Assembly (NCBI GenBank): GCA_009797885.1
Contig: WNKP01000010.1
Span: 1-64,000, forward strand
DNA length: 64,000 nucleotides
DNA from: Flavobacteriaceae bacterium GF1
GTDB taxonomy: Bacteria > Bacteroidota > Bacteroidia > Flavobacteriales > Flavobacteriaceae
Direction of reading: 5' to 3'
Shown here: positions 1-8,708 of the stretch, piece by piece
Layout: each line of letters starts with the position of its first letter
Numbering within the stretch: the first letter of the stretch is position 1
The notes under the pieces: generated by a model
The model's input: the letters and a program-made list of their open reading frames with translations, nothing else
The model's database searches: none
What the model was told of the DNA's origin: nothing
Program-made: the position numbers and the translations under genes

Positions 1-497
1 CAACGGGCAAACATATAGCCCATATCGGTCACACCGCTCAGGTCGGGGGCATCCGTCGCCTTGACCTCCAGGTTGCTGCAGCCGTGAAATGCATGTTGCA
101 TGGTGCTCCAGGAGATACCGCTGCCCCATTGGTCCACGGAGAGCAGCTTATCCTTATCCCCTGCATTGTTGAACCGTATCGCGTCCAGGGTTCCCGTACC
201 GGAGGCGGCGTTACGAAGGGCCACCTGGATTTCCCCGGCGGTATGGCCATAGGTCGTCACATCCACGGTCAGGGTCCCCGTCTGGTCCAGCAGCTCATAG
301 CTGCCGTCATTGCCCAGGTCCACATCGTAGGTGCCCGTGGCGGGGATGGTGAGGGAGTTCCCGTCGGAGGTGCCGGTATTGGTCGTGTTCCAGGTGGTGA
401 TGAACCCACTCTGGGCAATCAGGCCTGTGGTGGTCCATAGGCCTATGAGAAAGATAAGCAAAGGCCTTCTCAGGCCCATAAGGTAATTTGTTTTCAT
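1..497 (-). CDS. N-terminal part of a T9SS-exported DUF285-type surface protein (runs off left edge)
   Basis: The frame opens with ATG at 497 and stays open to base 1, giving about 165 residues of a larger protein. Residues 1-29 form a signal peptide (MKTNYLMGLRR, hydrophobic core, cleavage near GLIAQ). It continues with the module that opens the 5,487-residue protein at 18742-35205: FITTW, SLTIPATGTYDVDLGNDG, the AGEIQVALRNA and LLSVDQWGSG segments, then the first 26-residue BspA/DUF285-type repeats (GYMF). The two N-termini are nearly superimposable, so this is a paralogue, and its C-terminus probably also carries a T9SS sorting domain (inference, since it lies outside the window). Cell-surface adhesin or gliding-related function is typical of such proteins but is not shown here. 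Confidence 0.88.
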   Translation of the reverse strand, partial: MKTNYLMGLRRPLLIFLIGLWTTTGLIAQSGFITTWNTTNTGTSDGNSLTIPATGTYDVDLGNDGSYELLDQTGTLTVDVTTYGHTAGEIQVALRNAASGTGTLDAIRFNNAGDKDKLLSVDQWGSGISWSTMQHAFHGCSNLEVKATDAPDLSGVTDMGYMFAR

Positions 498-774
498 AGT
501 AGATAAAGAATTTGTAAGAATTTACGTGTTAAACTATAGCTTCGTTATCAACACTTAAAAAGAGAAGTAACAAACGTTCCCATTTTGGCCATAAATGGGA
601 TCCGTAACTAGGGCCATCATTAAACCGTTTTTCTTCAAAATGAAGGGAATTCCTTCCGATGCCCCCTAATCATGGTTTGATCTGATGTCGGTCATTCCCA
701 CGGACTTTTATCTGACTTATCTAAATTATTGGCATTCCATATTTTAACTCATATAAACCTATTCTTTTTATAGG

Positions 775-984
775 TTTGGATTTCTCTCGTTCGTCGAAAT
801 GACCCCAGGGAGGATACCAACATAAGTAAAAATCACTGCGAGATTTTCAGTGTCCTCTTCCTGTCATTCCGCACTTGATGCGGAATCCACAATAGTTCCC
901 GTCTGAACGGATTCCTGCCTTCCCTTCAACTCCATGCCCTTTCGTAGCATTTAGCGGGCGCTCAGGGTAGCACCTAGGGATGAC
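775..984. repeat. Dispersed intergenic repeat, copy A (REP-like)
   Basis: The copy begins with TTTGGATTTCTC...TCGAAATGACC and includes the perfect inverted repeat ATTCCGCA-cttga-TGCGGAAT at 866-886. It ends in a segment resembling the end of copy B (GGGTGACA...ATGAC). Copy B lies at 35846-36046, and a partial copy of the opening segment lies at 1032-1060. The 498-1249 interval holds no convincing gene. Confidence 0.75.
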
Positions 985-1031
985 AACTTGTTGGATTATA
1001 ATGGGAAGTGCAACGCAAAACAGAAATTCAC

Positions 1032-1060
1032 TTGGATTTATCCCGCTGATCGAAATGACC
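1032..1060. repeat. Partial copy of the opening segment of the intergenic repeat
   Basis: This stretch reads TTGGATTTATCCC..GATCGAAATGACC and matches the first 30 bases of copies A (775) and B (35846) with a few changes. The stem-loop part is absent. Confidence 0.55.
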
Positions 1061-1249
1061 CCAAGGAGAATCCAATTATAGACAAAGGTCACGGCGATTG
1101 CATTCAAGAAAGGTTGGTCGAAGAGCCCCGGATAAAGGTATGGGACATTCCACATGATTGCGTTCCTCCTGGTCCCCCTTCGAAAAGAGAAGGTTTCTTT
1201 ATTAAAAAATTACCAAAAGGGATAATTGTCGTTCTGTGTTAACCGATGC

Positions 1250-3268
1250 TCATGTCGGCATTGCCAGTGAAATTGTTGTACCCAAGGAGGCTTTGCTCTC
1301 CACATGGAATTTGGCACCCGCTATCTTGGCACGCTCCAAAAGCGTCCGCATTCCCAGACTGGAACTGTCACGGAGTTTTTCCCGGACACTGAACCCCTTC
1401 CCATTGTCCCTGACCACCATTGCAATCCCGTCGGCCTTTCTTTCGATGTCCACCGATACTGCCTTCGCACCGGAATGCTTCATGATATTGTTCAACAGCT
1501 CCTGTACGATACGGTATAGCTGTAGGGAACCCTCATCGTTAAGCAGGTCGTCCACATCGTCGATGTTGTGGGTGAAGAAGATGTCCGTGTTGGCATCCAC
1601 TTCGTCGATTATGGCTCGTACCGCTCCCGAAAAGCCCAACTTCTCCAAGGTCGCCGGATGCAGTTGGCGGGAAACGCTCCGCAGTTCCTCCAAGGTATCC
1701 GTTGCCAGGGATGCCATCTCCTCATCCCCGCTCAATTTTGTCCTTTTGGCCAGTAGCATCAACTTTTGCCCTACCCCGTCATGCAGTTCCCTCGCCACGC
1801 GCGTTCGTTCCCCCTCCTGGCCTTTGATCAGGTTTCTGGAGAATCGGGCCTGGGTCTGCTGTTTCCTTTTGGTGGCATTCTGTACCCATACCAGGTAAAG
1901 GATAGCCCCCACAGCAAGTACCCCCAGACCGCCAAAAGTAATCCACATGTTCTTTGCGCGGTTCTTGGCGTTCAATAGCGCAATCTCTGATTTCTGGGTT
2001 GCTATCTCCGAATCCTTCTTCTCTGCCTCATAAAGTGCCTGGTAATAGGAAAAACCATTCGCCTTCTGGACGCTCTCTATGGAATCCTTTATGTTGTGAT
2101 GAGCCATGAGATGGTCATATGCCCTGTCGACTTTGCCCAGACTATCGTACACTTTGGCCAAAAAGCCATGGGACATATAAATGCCCTCATAGAACTGGGA
2201 ATTCTTTAGCTTATCATATTCCCGTTCCCCCAGTAGGGCCGCTCTTTGGTAGTTGCCCACTGCAAATTCATAATGCGCCATGGCCAGGTTGTATTCATCC
2301 ACTTCAAAGAAATTGCCCTGCTCCCTTCGTTTATCCAGCTCTTTCTTCACCTCCTCCGCCTTATCCAGCATCCCGTTTTCGGAGTAGGCACTGAGCTGGG
2401 CCACCAATACCTGCAGTTCGTGAAATATATAGTCCGTTTTGAAAGCATACACCTTGGTGGAATCCAGGAATCGGATCCGTTCCTCCTGGCTTCCATTGAG
2501 CATCTCATCAAAGGCCTGGTTATGAAATGTACTATTTAATACTTCATTTCTATTCTTCTCGTTTGTATATCCCCTGGCCTCTTCTATGATCCCCATACGA
2601 ATTTTTTTTGCCTCTTCTTGCAGCCCGTTCTGGGAGTACAATATTGACAGGGTATTTTTTGGGCACCATGCCATTTCGGGGTCGCTCTCCGATAAAATTT
2701 GATAGGATTCCTGTAATGTGGCCGATGCTCCCTGGAAATCTCCCATCATAGACTGCACCATGCCCATGTGGTCTTTAATAATGCCCATTTTCGGCTGATC
2801 ATTAACCTCTGAGGAATATGAAAAAGCCTGTTCAAAGCTTTCCAGAGCCTCATCAAGACGGTTGAGCACGATATAGTTCCGCCCAGCTTCGACATATACT
2901 CCGCTCAATTCCGCTAAATGCTCTTCCCGGGGAACCTTCTTCAAGAGGTCGTAGAAATCCTCCAGGGCCAGCTCCGGGTTTCTCAGTTCCTGCCAGCCAT
3001 AAACAATCAATTTGCGGCCGTGTTTCAGGGCTATTCGCGTGGAGTCCAGCTCCAGGGCATAATCAATAGTGCTCCTTACAATGGAATCATAACCAAAGTC
3101 AGTCCTGTCTTCGATCAATGTGGACAGACTGTCCATCCACATTAGGCGTTCACCGGCTTCGGAATTATTGATCTTTAGTTTTAGGGATTGGACGGAACCG
3201 GTCAGATCCACCTCCTGGGCAGACAGGGATAGCGTGAGTAACACTAAAAGGCAACACGTCCGTTTCAT
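1250..3268 (-). CDS. TPR-containing sensor histidine kinase, NarL/HisKA_3 type, without adjacent regulator
   Basis: This is a 672-residue protein. A signal peptide (about residues 1-18, ending LSLSAQE) precedes a long tetratricopeptide-rich sensor region (about 30-400). A coiled segment (EAEKKDSEIATQKSEIALL) and one membrane helix (about 440-462, MWITFGGLGVLAVGAILYLVW) follow. The transmitter has the HisKA_3 signature RVARELHDGVGQ with phospho-acceptor His at residue 496, and an HATPase_c domain with NNIMKHS, DNGKGF and SLGMRTLLERA boxes. This family normally phosphorylates a LuxR/NarL-type regulator. None lies next to it; its paralogue at 57262-59346 does have one. The two kinases align over their whole length, so an origin by duplication with loss or absence of the regulator is likely. 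The ligand is unknown. Confidence 0.9.
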   Translation of the reverse strand: MKRTCCLLVLLTLSLSAQEVDLTGSVQSLKLKINNSEAGERLMWMDSLSTLIEDRTDFGYDSIVRSTIDYALELDSTRIALKHGRKLIVYGWQELRNPELALEDFYDLLKKVPREEHLAELSGVYVEAGRNYIVLNRLDEALESFEQAFSYSSEVNDQPKMGIIKDHMGMVQSMMGDFQGASATLQESYQILSESDPEMAWCPKNTLSILYSQNGLQEEAKKIRMGIIEEARGYTNEKNRNEVLNSTFHNQAFDEMLNGSQEERIRFLDSTKVYAFKTDYIFHELQVLVAQLSAYSENGMLDKAEEVKKELDKRREQGNFFEVDEYNLAMAHYEFAVGNYQRAALLGEREYDKLKNSQFYEGIYMSHGFLAKVYDSLGKVDRAYDHLMAHHNIKDSIESVQKANGFSYYQALYEAEKKDSEIATQKSEIALLNAKNRAKNMWITFGGLGVLAVGAILYLVWVQNATKRKQQTQARFSRNLIKGQEGERTRVARELHDGVGQKLMLLAKRTKLSGDEEMASLATDTLEELRSVSRQLHPATLEKLGFSGAVRAIIDEVDANTDIFFTHNIDDVDDLLNDEGSLQLYRIVQELLNNIMKHSGAKAVSVDIERKADGIAMVVRDNGKGFSVREKLRDSSSLGMRTLLERAKIAGAKFHVESKASLGTTISLAMPT

Positions 3269-3437
3269 TTTTTGAAGAAGGTTGAGATTATCAAATATAC
3301 TAAATCCGCTTTTGTGAGGACTTGAAAAAAATCCCTGTAAAGCTAATTAACAATTGATAATCAATGTTCTATGACTGGAACAGGGCCTTTCTCAAGCCCA
3401 AAATTTCACCAACATTCCACAGATGCCCCATCCAACT

Positions 3438-3782
3438 TTAGTACTCCCGGATACCGTTTGCAGGCACATCATGAATATCCCCAAAAGTTTTCATCAGGTA
3501 AGGAGAATGGACTTCGTTACGTTCCAGCATGACCCAGGCCGGATTGATGCCTTTGGTCTCATACAGGAAATTTAGCAGGTGGCACAACTTGGTTGATGTG
3601 ATACTGTTTCGGCTCTCCAGTCTTACTATCGTGTTTGCGGTAAATTTCCCCTCTGCGTCCAAAAGCTGCTTGCGGTTTAAATACCTATTGACGATTTCAA
3701 CAAATTCATCCTGGGTCTTGCAATACACTTCAGTCCGCAATCGTCTGACCCTTAGACCTATTTTTTTGAATCGTTCTCTCAT
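3438..3782 (-). CDS. Small XRE-type helix-turn-helix regulator, paralogue A
   Basis: This is a 114-residue protein from ATG 3782. An upstream in-frame start at 3830 exists, but it lies inside the P3 hairpin, and the alignment with the two paralogues (6684-7088 and 42191-42595) begins at this Met (MRERFKKIGLRVRRLRTEV). The pattern IG.RVRRLRTE, KTQ.EFVE, GKFT.NT..RLE, then KL.HLLNFLY and GINPAWV resembles the INPNWL-type XRE regulators common in Bacteroidota. A DNA-binding role is inferred; the target is unknown. It is shorter at the C-terminus than the other two, which carry an extra ~20 residues (EYQRRIDE...). A structured leader and a dual-box promoter lie upstream (3959-4026). Confidence 0.72.
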   Translation of the reverse strand: MRERFKKIGLRVRRLRTEVYCKTQDEFVEIVNRYLNRKQLLDAEGKFTANTIVRLESRNSITSTKLCHLLNFLYETKGINPAWVMLERNEVHSPYLMKTFGDIHDVPANGIREY

Positions 3783-3821
3783 GACAGGTATTGATAGTTT
3801 GTGTTTTGGCAGTGAAAACCC

Positions 3822-3958
3822 AGTGCTCACAGAAGGAAATTGTGCCCATCAAAAGAACACATGAGCCCTTCACGGCTAAGGGGTCCCAGTTTGTAAGGAC
3901 AGCATCTTTCTTTGGTAAAAAACGCTTTACGTTATCGTTTTCCCGGAACCGGATAATT
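3822..3958 (-). ncRNA. Structured leader RNA of XRE paralogue A
   Basis: Read on the minus strand from the promoter at 3959-4026. A long-range stem pairs CGGTTCCGGG with CCCCTTAGCCG (two mismatches). A small hairpin TGT-CCTT-ACA sits just before the 3' arm. A final hairpin pairs AGGGCTCA (3869-3862) with TGAGCACT (3829-3822), 7 of 8 positions. The ordering matches the other members of the family in this window. No strong T-run follows the last hairpin, so read-through into the XRE gene is expected. All pairings were read by eye. Confidence 0.5.
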
Positions 3959-4026
3959 TCAATCTACATAGGAGCGGGAATAAGAGCAAAGATCATTGCA
4001 TAAGTGGTTTATTGAAAAAATAAGTG
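3959..4026 (-). promoter_or_regulatory. Dual CACTTAT-box promoter of XRE paralogue A
   Basis: On the minus strand, CACTTAT at 4026-4020 and CACTTAT at 4006-4000 are separated by 13 bases. Nine bases later comes TTTG (3990-3987), then 20 bases, then TAGATTGA (3966-3959), a match to the Bacteroidota -7 element TAnnTTTG. The spacing is identical in the other strong copies. Confidence 0.7.
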
Positions 4027-4124
4027 GGCAGGCTAGGCTTAGGTAGCTTTTTTGGGTGCCCAATTACATTAAACCCACAAAACAGTAGGTATTTAAGACG
4101 CGGTCAGCGATTACCTTTTAACCG

Positions 4125-5573
4125 TCAACCATCTGGATTTTTGGTCTTGGTTTTATTGCGGGAAAACACATAGCAACAAATAATGTTTACCACCAACCCT
4201 ATTAAACCAACATGGACGTGACCAATTGTCTTTATATTTAACAGAAAGGTGGCCGTTGCAAAGACAAAGCCAGTACATAGCCCAACGAACATGCCCCTGG
4301 ACGTTACGTTTTTGGCATAAATACCCAATAAAAATAAAGGTGCGATCTGAACCAAAATTTGCATTTTCAACTCAATCAATCCCCATAGTGTTATTTTGGG
4401 CCGCAGGGCCACCAGTACCATTAAAAACATAATACCCCAAGAGAACATTTTTCCAATTTTAGTGAGTCGTTCACTGGATATTTTATTGGATTTGAACTTT
4501 GCAAAAATGTCTTTTGCCAGTATGGACGATAAACTCAGCAATACAGAGTCGGCCGTTGACATAATGGCCGCTATTAGCCCTACGATGACCATAACCGCCA
4601 ATCCAAAATGAAACGTTGAGGTATTTGCCCAAAAACTTAGCATTGTTGGGAGTACGGTGTCCTTTGATGCTTGTTCGGTGTCCATAAAATGGGGGATACT
4701 TACCATGCCCAATAAAAACAGAATCAAAACGGTCACAAATGGCATTATCACCATGGCCCCCAGTGATTGGCGAAGTGATTTTACCGATTTGGCAGCGTAT
4801 ATGCGCTGGATTGCCTGTGGATATACCGCAGCTCCCAAACCGATCATAAGCAATAGACTGGCCCAATAAATTCTAAAGCCTACTTTGGGGACACCAATTT
4901 TCTGGGGTTCATTTTCAATGAGCCAATTGCTGATTTTCGCCAATTCCGTCGTATTGGGCATTACCATTATGAACAAACCCATTAAACCCGCAAATAGCAT
5001 TACTCCTTGGATTACATCCGTCCAGGCCACCGCCCTCATCCCTCCAAGGGATTCGTAAACTATAACAACAAGGGCCAGGGACACCACTCCCATCCAATAC
5101 GGAACCTGTCCATCGGTAACACCATTTACGATATGTCCCATTGCCATTAATTGGGACAACAAAAAATTGATTGATACAATAACAAGAATACCATTGGCCA
5201 ACAAGGTCAATTTGGGTAGCTTGAATCTATGGTCAAACCAATCCCCAGGTGTAATAAAATTGAACTTCCGCGATATTTCATACAATTGCGGTGCAAAGGT
5301 GAGATAGAAGACCACAACTGCCGTCAAGTACCCAAGTATCAATATCATACCCATTCCGCTGTTTACCACCTCTGCAGGTGTTACAAGCATGGTATTGGCA
5401 CTATACTGCGTGGCATATAGTGTGAATAGCAGTACAAATGGACCCAGACTCCTTCCTGCCAGATAAAACTCTTTCAACGAATTTGACTTTTTTCGCCTAT
5501 TGGCCAAAAAACCAAGTCCCAACAAGAGGATCAAATAACAGCCAATACTAATTATTAGAATTGTGGTATCCAC
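4125..5573 (-). CDS. Sodium:solute symporter family (SSS) transporter
   Basis: This is a 482-residue polytopic membrane protein with about 13 hydrophobic segments, the usual SSS size and layout. Features include LAGRSLGPFVLLFTLYATQYSANTM near residues 38-60, EVVNSGMG and ESLGGMRAVAWTDVIQG (about 165-190, typical of the family core), and GLIAAIMSTADSVLLSLSS (about 335-353, the conserved sodium-site helix). The family imports small organic solutes such as amino acids, pantothenate or sialic acid with sodium; the substrate cannot be read from sequence. The gene starts three bases after the stop of the small membrane protein at 5577-5780, so the two are probably co-transcribed and form a unit, as known for SSS carriers with short DUF997/DUF3311 partners. 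Confidence 0.9.
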   Translation of the reverse strand: MDTTILIISIGCYLILLLGLGFLANRRKKSNSLKEFYLAGRSLGPFVLLFTLYATQYSANTMLVTPAEVVNSGMGMILILGYLTAVVVFYLTFAPQLYEISRKFNFITPGDWFDHRFKLPKLTLLANGILVIVSINFLLSQLMAMGHIVNGVTDGQVPYWMGVVSLALVVIVYESLGGMRAVAWTDVIQGVMLFAGLMGLFIMVMPNTTELAKISNWLIENEPQKIGVPKVGFRIYWASLLLMIGLGAAVYPQAIQRIYAAKSVKSLRQSLGAMVIMPFVTVLILFLLGMVSIPHFMDTEQASKDTVLPTMLSFWANTSTFHFGLAVMVIVGLIAAIMSTADSVLLSLSSILAKDIFAKFKSNKISSERLTKIGKMFSWGIMFLMVLVALRPKITLWGLIELKMQILVQIAPLFLLGIYAKNVTSRGMFVGLCTGFVFATATFLLNIKTIGHVHVGLIGLVVNIICCYVFSRNKTKTKNPDG

Positions 5574-5576
5574 AGC

Positions 5577-5780
5577 TTACTCCCTCCAAAATTTTCCAAT
5601 AATCCATAACGTAAACAATACGATACCAAATATGGCCGCAATACACAGTACCAACCATAATGGCAAGCCAAAGGTCAAGTGCATGATTAGGCCCTTGGGC
5701 AAATACCAGGGAATGGAAAGGGAAAACAACAGTATATAAATGAACCATACCCAGTTTGGGAATACTTTTTTCGTTTGCAT
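5577..5780 (-). CDS. Small two-helix membrane protein, DUF3311-like symporter partner
   Basis: This is a 67-residue protein with two hydrophobic helices (about 10-26 and 38-60) separated by a PWYLPKG...GLPLW linker. Size, helix pattern and position directly before an SSS symporter fit the short DUF3311/DUF997-type partners. The assignment to DUF3311 is by resemblance only. The role of these partners is not established; assembly or regulation of the carrier is a common guess. Confidence 0.7.
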   Translation of the reverse strand: MQTKKVFPNWVWFIYILLFSLSIPWYLPKGLIMHLTFGLPLWLVLCIAAIFGIVLFTLWIIGKFWRE

Positions 5781-5818
5781 ATTAAATTTTGATTCTTTGT
5801 TTACAATGGTAAATATGG

Positions 5819-6559
5819 TTAAAAACTTTTATCACAGGAAAGGCCAATCACGGGTTGCGTTTCCAGAATAGGTTGCCAAAAGTCGATTCCAAACTCTTCT
5901 TTTCCCTCTGGGGACAACTCGATGGTGTGCCACTGAATATTTGACAATCCCACTTTTTTAAAAGCAATTTCATGGGTCAATTTTTCCAGGTGGTAATTGA
6001 TTACATCAATATGACTCCCATCCGATGAGAAAAAGCGATATATGATTTCCCCTCCCTCCGAATAACTTTTGTTTTCCCGTGTAAATCCATATTTGTACAG
6101 TGTGTCCACAGGGGCTTTATAATCGGGATTGCTATTAATTGTAACAAAACGGCCCCCGGGCTTTAAATGATTTGAAATGACTTTTCCAAATTGAATCAGT
6201 TCCTCAGGGGTCTTGGCATAATTAAGCAAATAGGAAGCGGTGATAAGGTCAAATTTTTTAGGCAACACTAGCGTTAAGGCATCGTGCTCGTGATAGGTAA
6301 TTCCCAGAGGATTCCGGTCTTCGGCCTTCCTTGCGAGCTGGATCATTGCTTTTGAAATATCGACTCCTTCAACATGGCCCGCACCCCTTAGTTTTAGCTG
6401 CCTGGTATAAAAACCTTCTCCACAGGCCAGATCAAGCACTGTCTTGTTCGATAAATCCCCTGTCAATTTGAACAAAGAAAATCCTTCGATATGCTTTCGC
6501 CACGGCTGCATTTTCGAAGCTTGATATTCCTTTGCAATGGTATTATAGTCCGTTGCCAT
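5819..6559 (-). CDS. Class I SAM-dependent methyltransferase
   Basis: This is a 246-residue soluble protein. Motif I is VLDLACGEGFYTRQL (about residues 41-55), followed by GVDIS (acidic residue binding the SAM ribose, about 65-69) and HDALTL, then FDLITASYLLNYA (motif IV region), and LKPGGRFVTIN (about 132-142). This is a Methyltransf_11/25-type fold of the usual length. Substrates in this group are mostly small molecules and cannot be inferred. It lies 38 bp upstream of the small membrane protein and symporter genes on the same strand, so the three probably form an operon; methylation of the transported compound is possible but speculative. Confidence 0.85.
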   Translation of the reverse strand: MATDYNTIAKEYQASKMQPWRKHIEGFSLFKLTGDLSNKTVLDLACGEGFYTRQLKLRGAGHVEGVDISKAMIQLARKAEDRNPLGITYHEHDALTLVLPKKFDLITASYLLNYAKTPEELIQFGKVISNHLKPGGRFVTINSNPDYKAPVDTLYKYGFTRENKSYSEGGEIIYRFFSSDGSHIDVINYHLEKLTHEIAFKKVGLSNIQWHTIELSPEGKEEFGIDFWQPILETQPVIGLSCDKSF

Positions 6560-6683
6560 GGTAAGGGTATGGATTTGAGTTTATTTTCCTGTGTATTTCT
6601 TTGGCAAGGTTGCCCGAACCGCACTAAATGCCTCTTTTCCAAGATGGTATCACGTTCGATTTTTACACTAAATCACAACACGG

Positions 6684-7088
6684 CTATAATCCAAGGCCGT
6701 AAAAATGCATGATGGTCTCCAGACGCTCGTCTATCCGGCGCTGATACTCCCGGATATCTTTTTTCAAAGCAAATAGGTCAATATTGCCGGGAACCTTTCT
6801 GAGATATGGTGCATGGGACAGATTCCGCTCCAATATGACCCAGGCGGGATTTATACACTTGGTGTCGTACAAAAAGTTGAGCAAGTGGTACAGTCGTGTC
6901 GACGTGATGTCATCCTTTGTCTCCAGCCTTGCCATTGTGTTTTGGGTAAACTTCCCCTCGTCATCCAAAAGCTGTTTTCGGTTTAAGTATCCATTGACCA
7001 TCTCAACAAACTCCTCCTGGGTTTTGAGGTAAACCTTGGTCCTTAGTTGTCTGATCCTTTTGCCCATGATTTTTGAGCATCCTTTCAT
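6684..7088 (-). CDS. Small XRE-type helix-turn-helix regulator, paralogue B
   Basis: This is a 134-residue protein from ATG 7088. A longer frame opens with TTG at 7172, but that start lies inside the terminator-like hairpin 7129-7197, and the paralogue alignment begins here (MKGCSKIMGKRIRQLRTKV). Shared features are IGKRIRQLRTK, KTQEEFVEM, GKFTQNTMARLET, LYHLLNFLYDTK, INPAWVILERN and a C-terminal helix with EYQRRIDERLETIMHF. Paralogues are at 3438 and 42191. The XRE/INPxW pattern supports DNA binding; targets are unknown. A strong intrinsic-terminator-like hairpin ends only 40 bases before the start, so expression may depend on read-through of an attenuator. Confidence 0.75.
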   Translation of the reverse strand: MKGCSKIMGKRIRQLRTKVYLKTQEEFVEMVNGYLNRKQLLDDEGKFTQNTMARLETKDDITSTRLYHLLNFLYDTKCINPAWVILERNLSHAPYLRKVPGNIDLFALKKDIREYQRRIDERLETIMHFYGLGL

Positions 7089-7128
7089 GTCATATATCAT
7101 CAGTTTGGATTTTAGCAGTGGAAATCGC

Positions 7129-7298
7129 AAAAAATGGGGAGAACCGGCACTTAAGGATGGAAATTTTGACAACCAGATTAATACGCCAGTCCTCCCCTGC
7201 TCTAAACACTAGAAAAGTATCCAGCCAAGAAATCCCAATCTGTAAGAACAGGACCATATCTACCAGAGAACGTTGTTAGCTATGGTTTCCTGAAACTG
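7129..7298 (-). ncRNA. Structured leader RNA with attenuator before XRE paralogue B
   Basis: Read on the minus strand. P1 pairs CAG..AGGAAACC with GGGATTTCTT..CTG. P2 is CTGT-TCTT-ACAG. P3 pairs 7197-7185 (GGGGAGGACTGGC) with 7148-7136 (GCCGGTTCTCCCC) and is followed by A and six T, an intrinsic-terminator shape. P3 ends about 40 bases before the XRE start codon. Sequence and fold resemble the stand-alone element at 42731-42869. Pairings are by eye. Confidence 0.62.
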
Positions 7299-7305
7299 AA
7301 CGACC

Positions 7306-7373
7306 CGAAACTAGCTAAGGCCGGTAAGAGGAGCAAAGAACATTGCATAAGTGGTTCATGGAAAAAATAAGTG
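7306..7373 (-). promoter_or_regulatory. Dual CACTTAT-box promoter of XRE paralogue B
   Basis: On the minus strand, CACTTAT at 7373-7367 and 7353-7347, N13 between them. Then N9, TTTG at 7337-7334, N20 and TAGTTTCG at 7313-7306. All spacings equal those of the copies near 4.0, 39-42 and 60 kb. Confidence 0.75.
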
Positions 7374-7669
7374 TACAATAACATCCTATTTGCACAAAAT
7401 CTTTGGGAGCAATGGCCATCAAGCATGGGAATGCGACCCTTTGAAGCGTCAAGTGTCTTGCTTTTCAATACACCCGATGCAATGGGACCTCATGTTCTTC
7501 CCATCCATAAAAATCCAATTGCGCTAGTAGGATTTATGGTGGCCTCAATTGGATGCCTCCATCGCAATTGGGTTTGAGTAAAAACAAATTAGGATAGGGC
7601 GCCAATGCTTCGGAGATGCTATACGCATAATCAACAAAAATACCTTTTGTCGCAGGCCTCTACAGCGCC

Positions 7670-7738
7670 CACTTATCCCCATATATCCCCGTTTAAGTAT
7701 TCGCTTTTGCATTAAGTAGCTTTTTTTTGAATAGTTTG
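7670..7738 (+). promoter_or_regulatory. Candidate degenerate dual-box promoter of the glycosylation island
   Basis: CACTTAT (7670-7676), N13, CGTTTAA (7690-7696, a weak second box), N9, TTTG (7706-7709), N22, TAGTTTG (7732-7738). The box-to-TTTG spacing is that of the strong copies; the last spacer is two bases longer. It lies 70 bases before the glycosyltransferase gene at 7808. The rest of 7374-7669 shows no gene. Confidence 0.45.
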
Positions 7739-7807
7739 CCCTTTTTGTAAAACATCGTATTCAAAAAACGGCTTTACTGAGACAAAACAAAAACTTGATC
7801 GTAAAGG

Positions 7808-8596
7808 ATGGGGAGGCACACATTTATAATTCCGGTTTACAAAGAACCACCCTATTTGGAGATGTGCATCATGAGCTTAAAAAGGCAAATTGTGGCCAGT
7901 GATATTGTGATTACCACTGCCACACCTATGGCAAGCACAAGGGAGTTGGCAAAAAAATACGGGATACCCTATTATGTCAATACCCAAGAAAAAACAGGAA
8001 TTGCCAAGGATTGGAATTTTGCACTTTCAATGGCCAATTCCGACTACGTGACCATTGCACACCAAGATGATGTTTATGCGCCAAACTACGTGCAGGAAGT
8101 GATGAAAAGTATAGAAGGAAGTTCCATAGTTTTCACGGATTATTGGGATGTGGTCAATGGCAGCTGTAAAAAGAGTACATTCAATGCCATTGTCAAAAAA
8201 ATATCGCTGTTTCCCTTTATTATTAAGTCGTCCTATAAAAGCAAAATACTAAAAAGACTGGTGTTGATTTTTGGCAATTCCATTTGTTGTCCTACTGTGA
8301 CCTATAACACCAAAATCCTAAAAGGATTTTCGTTTTCTTCCCATTTTAGATTTGCGTTGGATTGGATAGCCTGGCTGGAGATAGCCAAAATGGATGGGAG
8401 TTTTACGTATATCCCCAAAAAACTGGTAAATCGTCGTATTCATATTGGGTCCGAAACCTCTGCAACCTTGGCCAGTGGGGCTGCACAAACCGAAGAATTC
8501 GAAATTTTGAAACGAATTTGGGGCAGGGCAATTGCCAAACTTTTAACAAAAGTTTACGCTATTGTACGCAAGGTGGACCTGAGCAGTATTACTTGA
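7808..8596 (+). CDS. Family 2 glycosyltransferase
   Basis: This is a 262-residue protein with a GT-A fold start (TFIIPVYKEPPYLEMCIMSLKRQ) and the family's diphosphate/metal motif as AHQDDVYAP (about residues 85-93, normally DDD/DxD). FTDYWDVV (about 113-120) and LDWIAWLEIAK (about 184-194, acceptor-side region) follow. GT2 enzymes transfer a sugar from a nucleotide-sugar, here probably to a lipid- or polymer-bound glycan. There is no signal peptide and no clear membrane helix, so it would act at the inner face of the cytoplasmic membrane. It is first in the + strand island with two oligosaccharyltransferase-like genes, which suggests a role in building the glycan they transfer (inference). 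Confidence 0.83.
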   Translation: MGRHTFIIPVYKEPPYLEMCIMSLKRQIVASDIVITTATPMASTRELAKKYGIPYYVNTQEKTGIAKDWNFALSMANSDYVTIAHQDDVYAPNYVQEVMKSIEGSSIVFTDYWDVVNGSCKKSTFNAIVKKISLFPFIIKSSYKSKILKRLVLIFGNSICCPTVTYNTKILKGFSFSSHFRFALDWIAWLEIAKMDGSFTYIPKKLVNRRIHIGSETSATLASGAAQTEEFEILKRIWGRAIAKLLTKVYAIVRKVDLSSIT

Positions 8597-8708
8597 TTTT
8601 CTTTCCAAGATGGAAAACCTGGGGGAAACCATTAGGATTCCTAAAAATCGTTTCTAAGCTACTCCTTAAGTGCGCATACGAGGAGTTCCTATTTTTTCAA
8701 AAAGGAAA

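Noticed and set aside
847-1155. Frame of 102 codons on the minus strand (and 35828-36010)
   Set aside because: Both are translations of the dispersed REP-like repeat; the shared GFRIKCGMTG end reflects DNA repeat similarity, not a protein family.
1236-1898. 220-codon frame on the plus strand (and 57236-57529)
   Set aside because: Antisense to the HATPase/HisKA region of the two kinases; the similarity between the two shadow frames follows from the kinases being paralogues.
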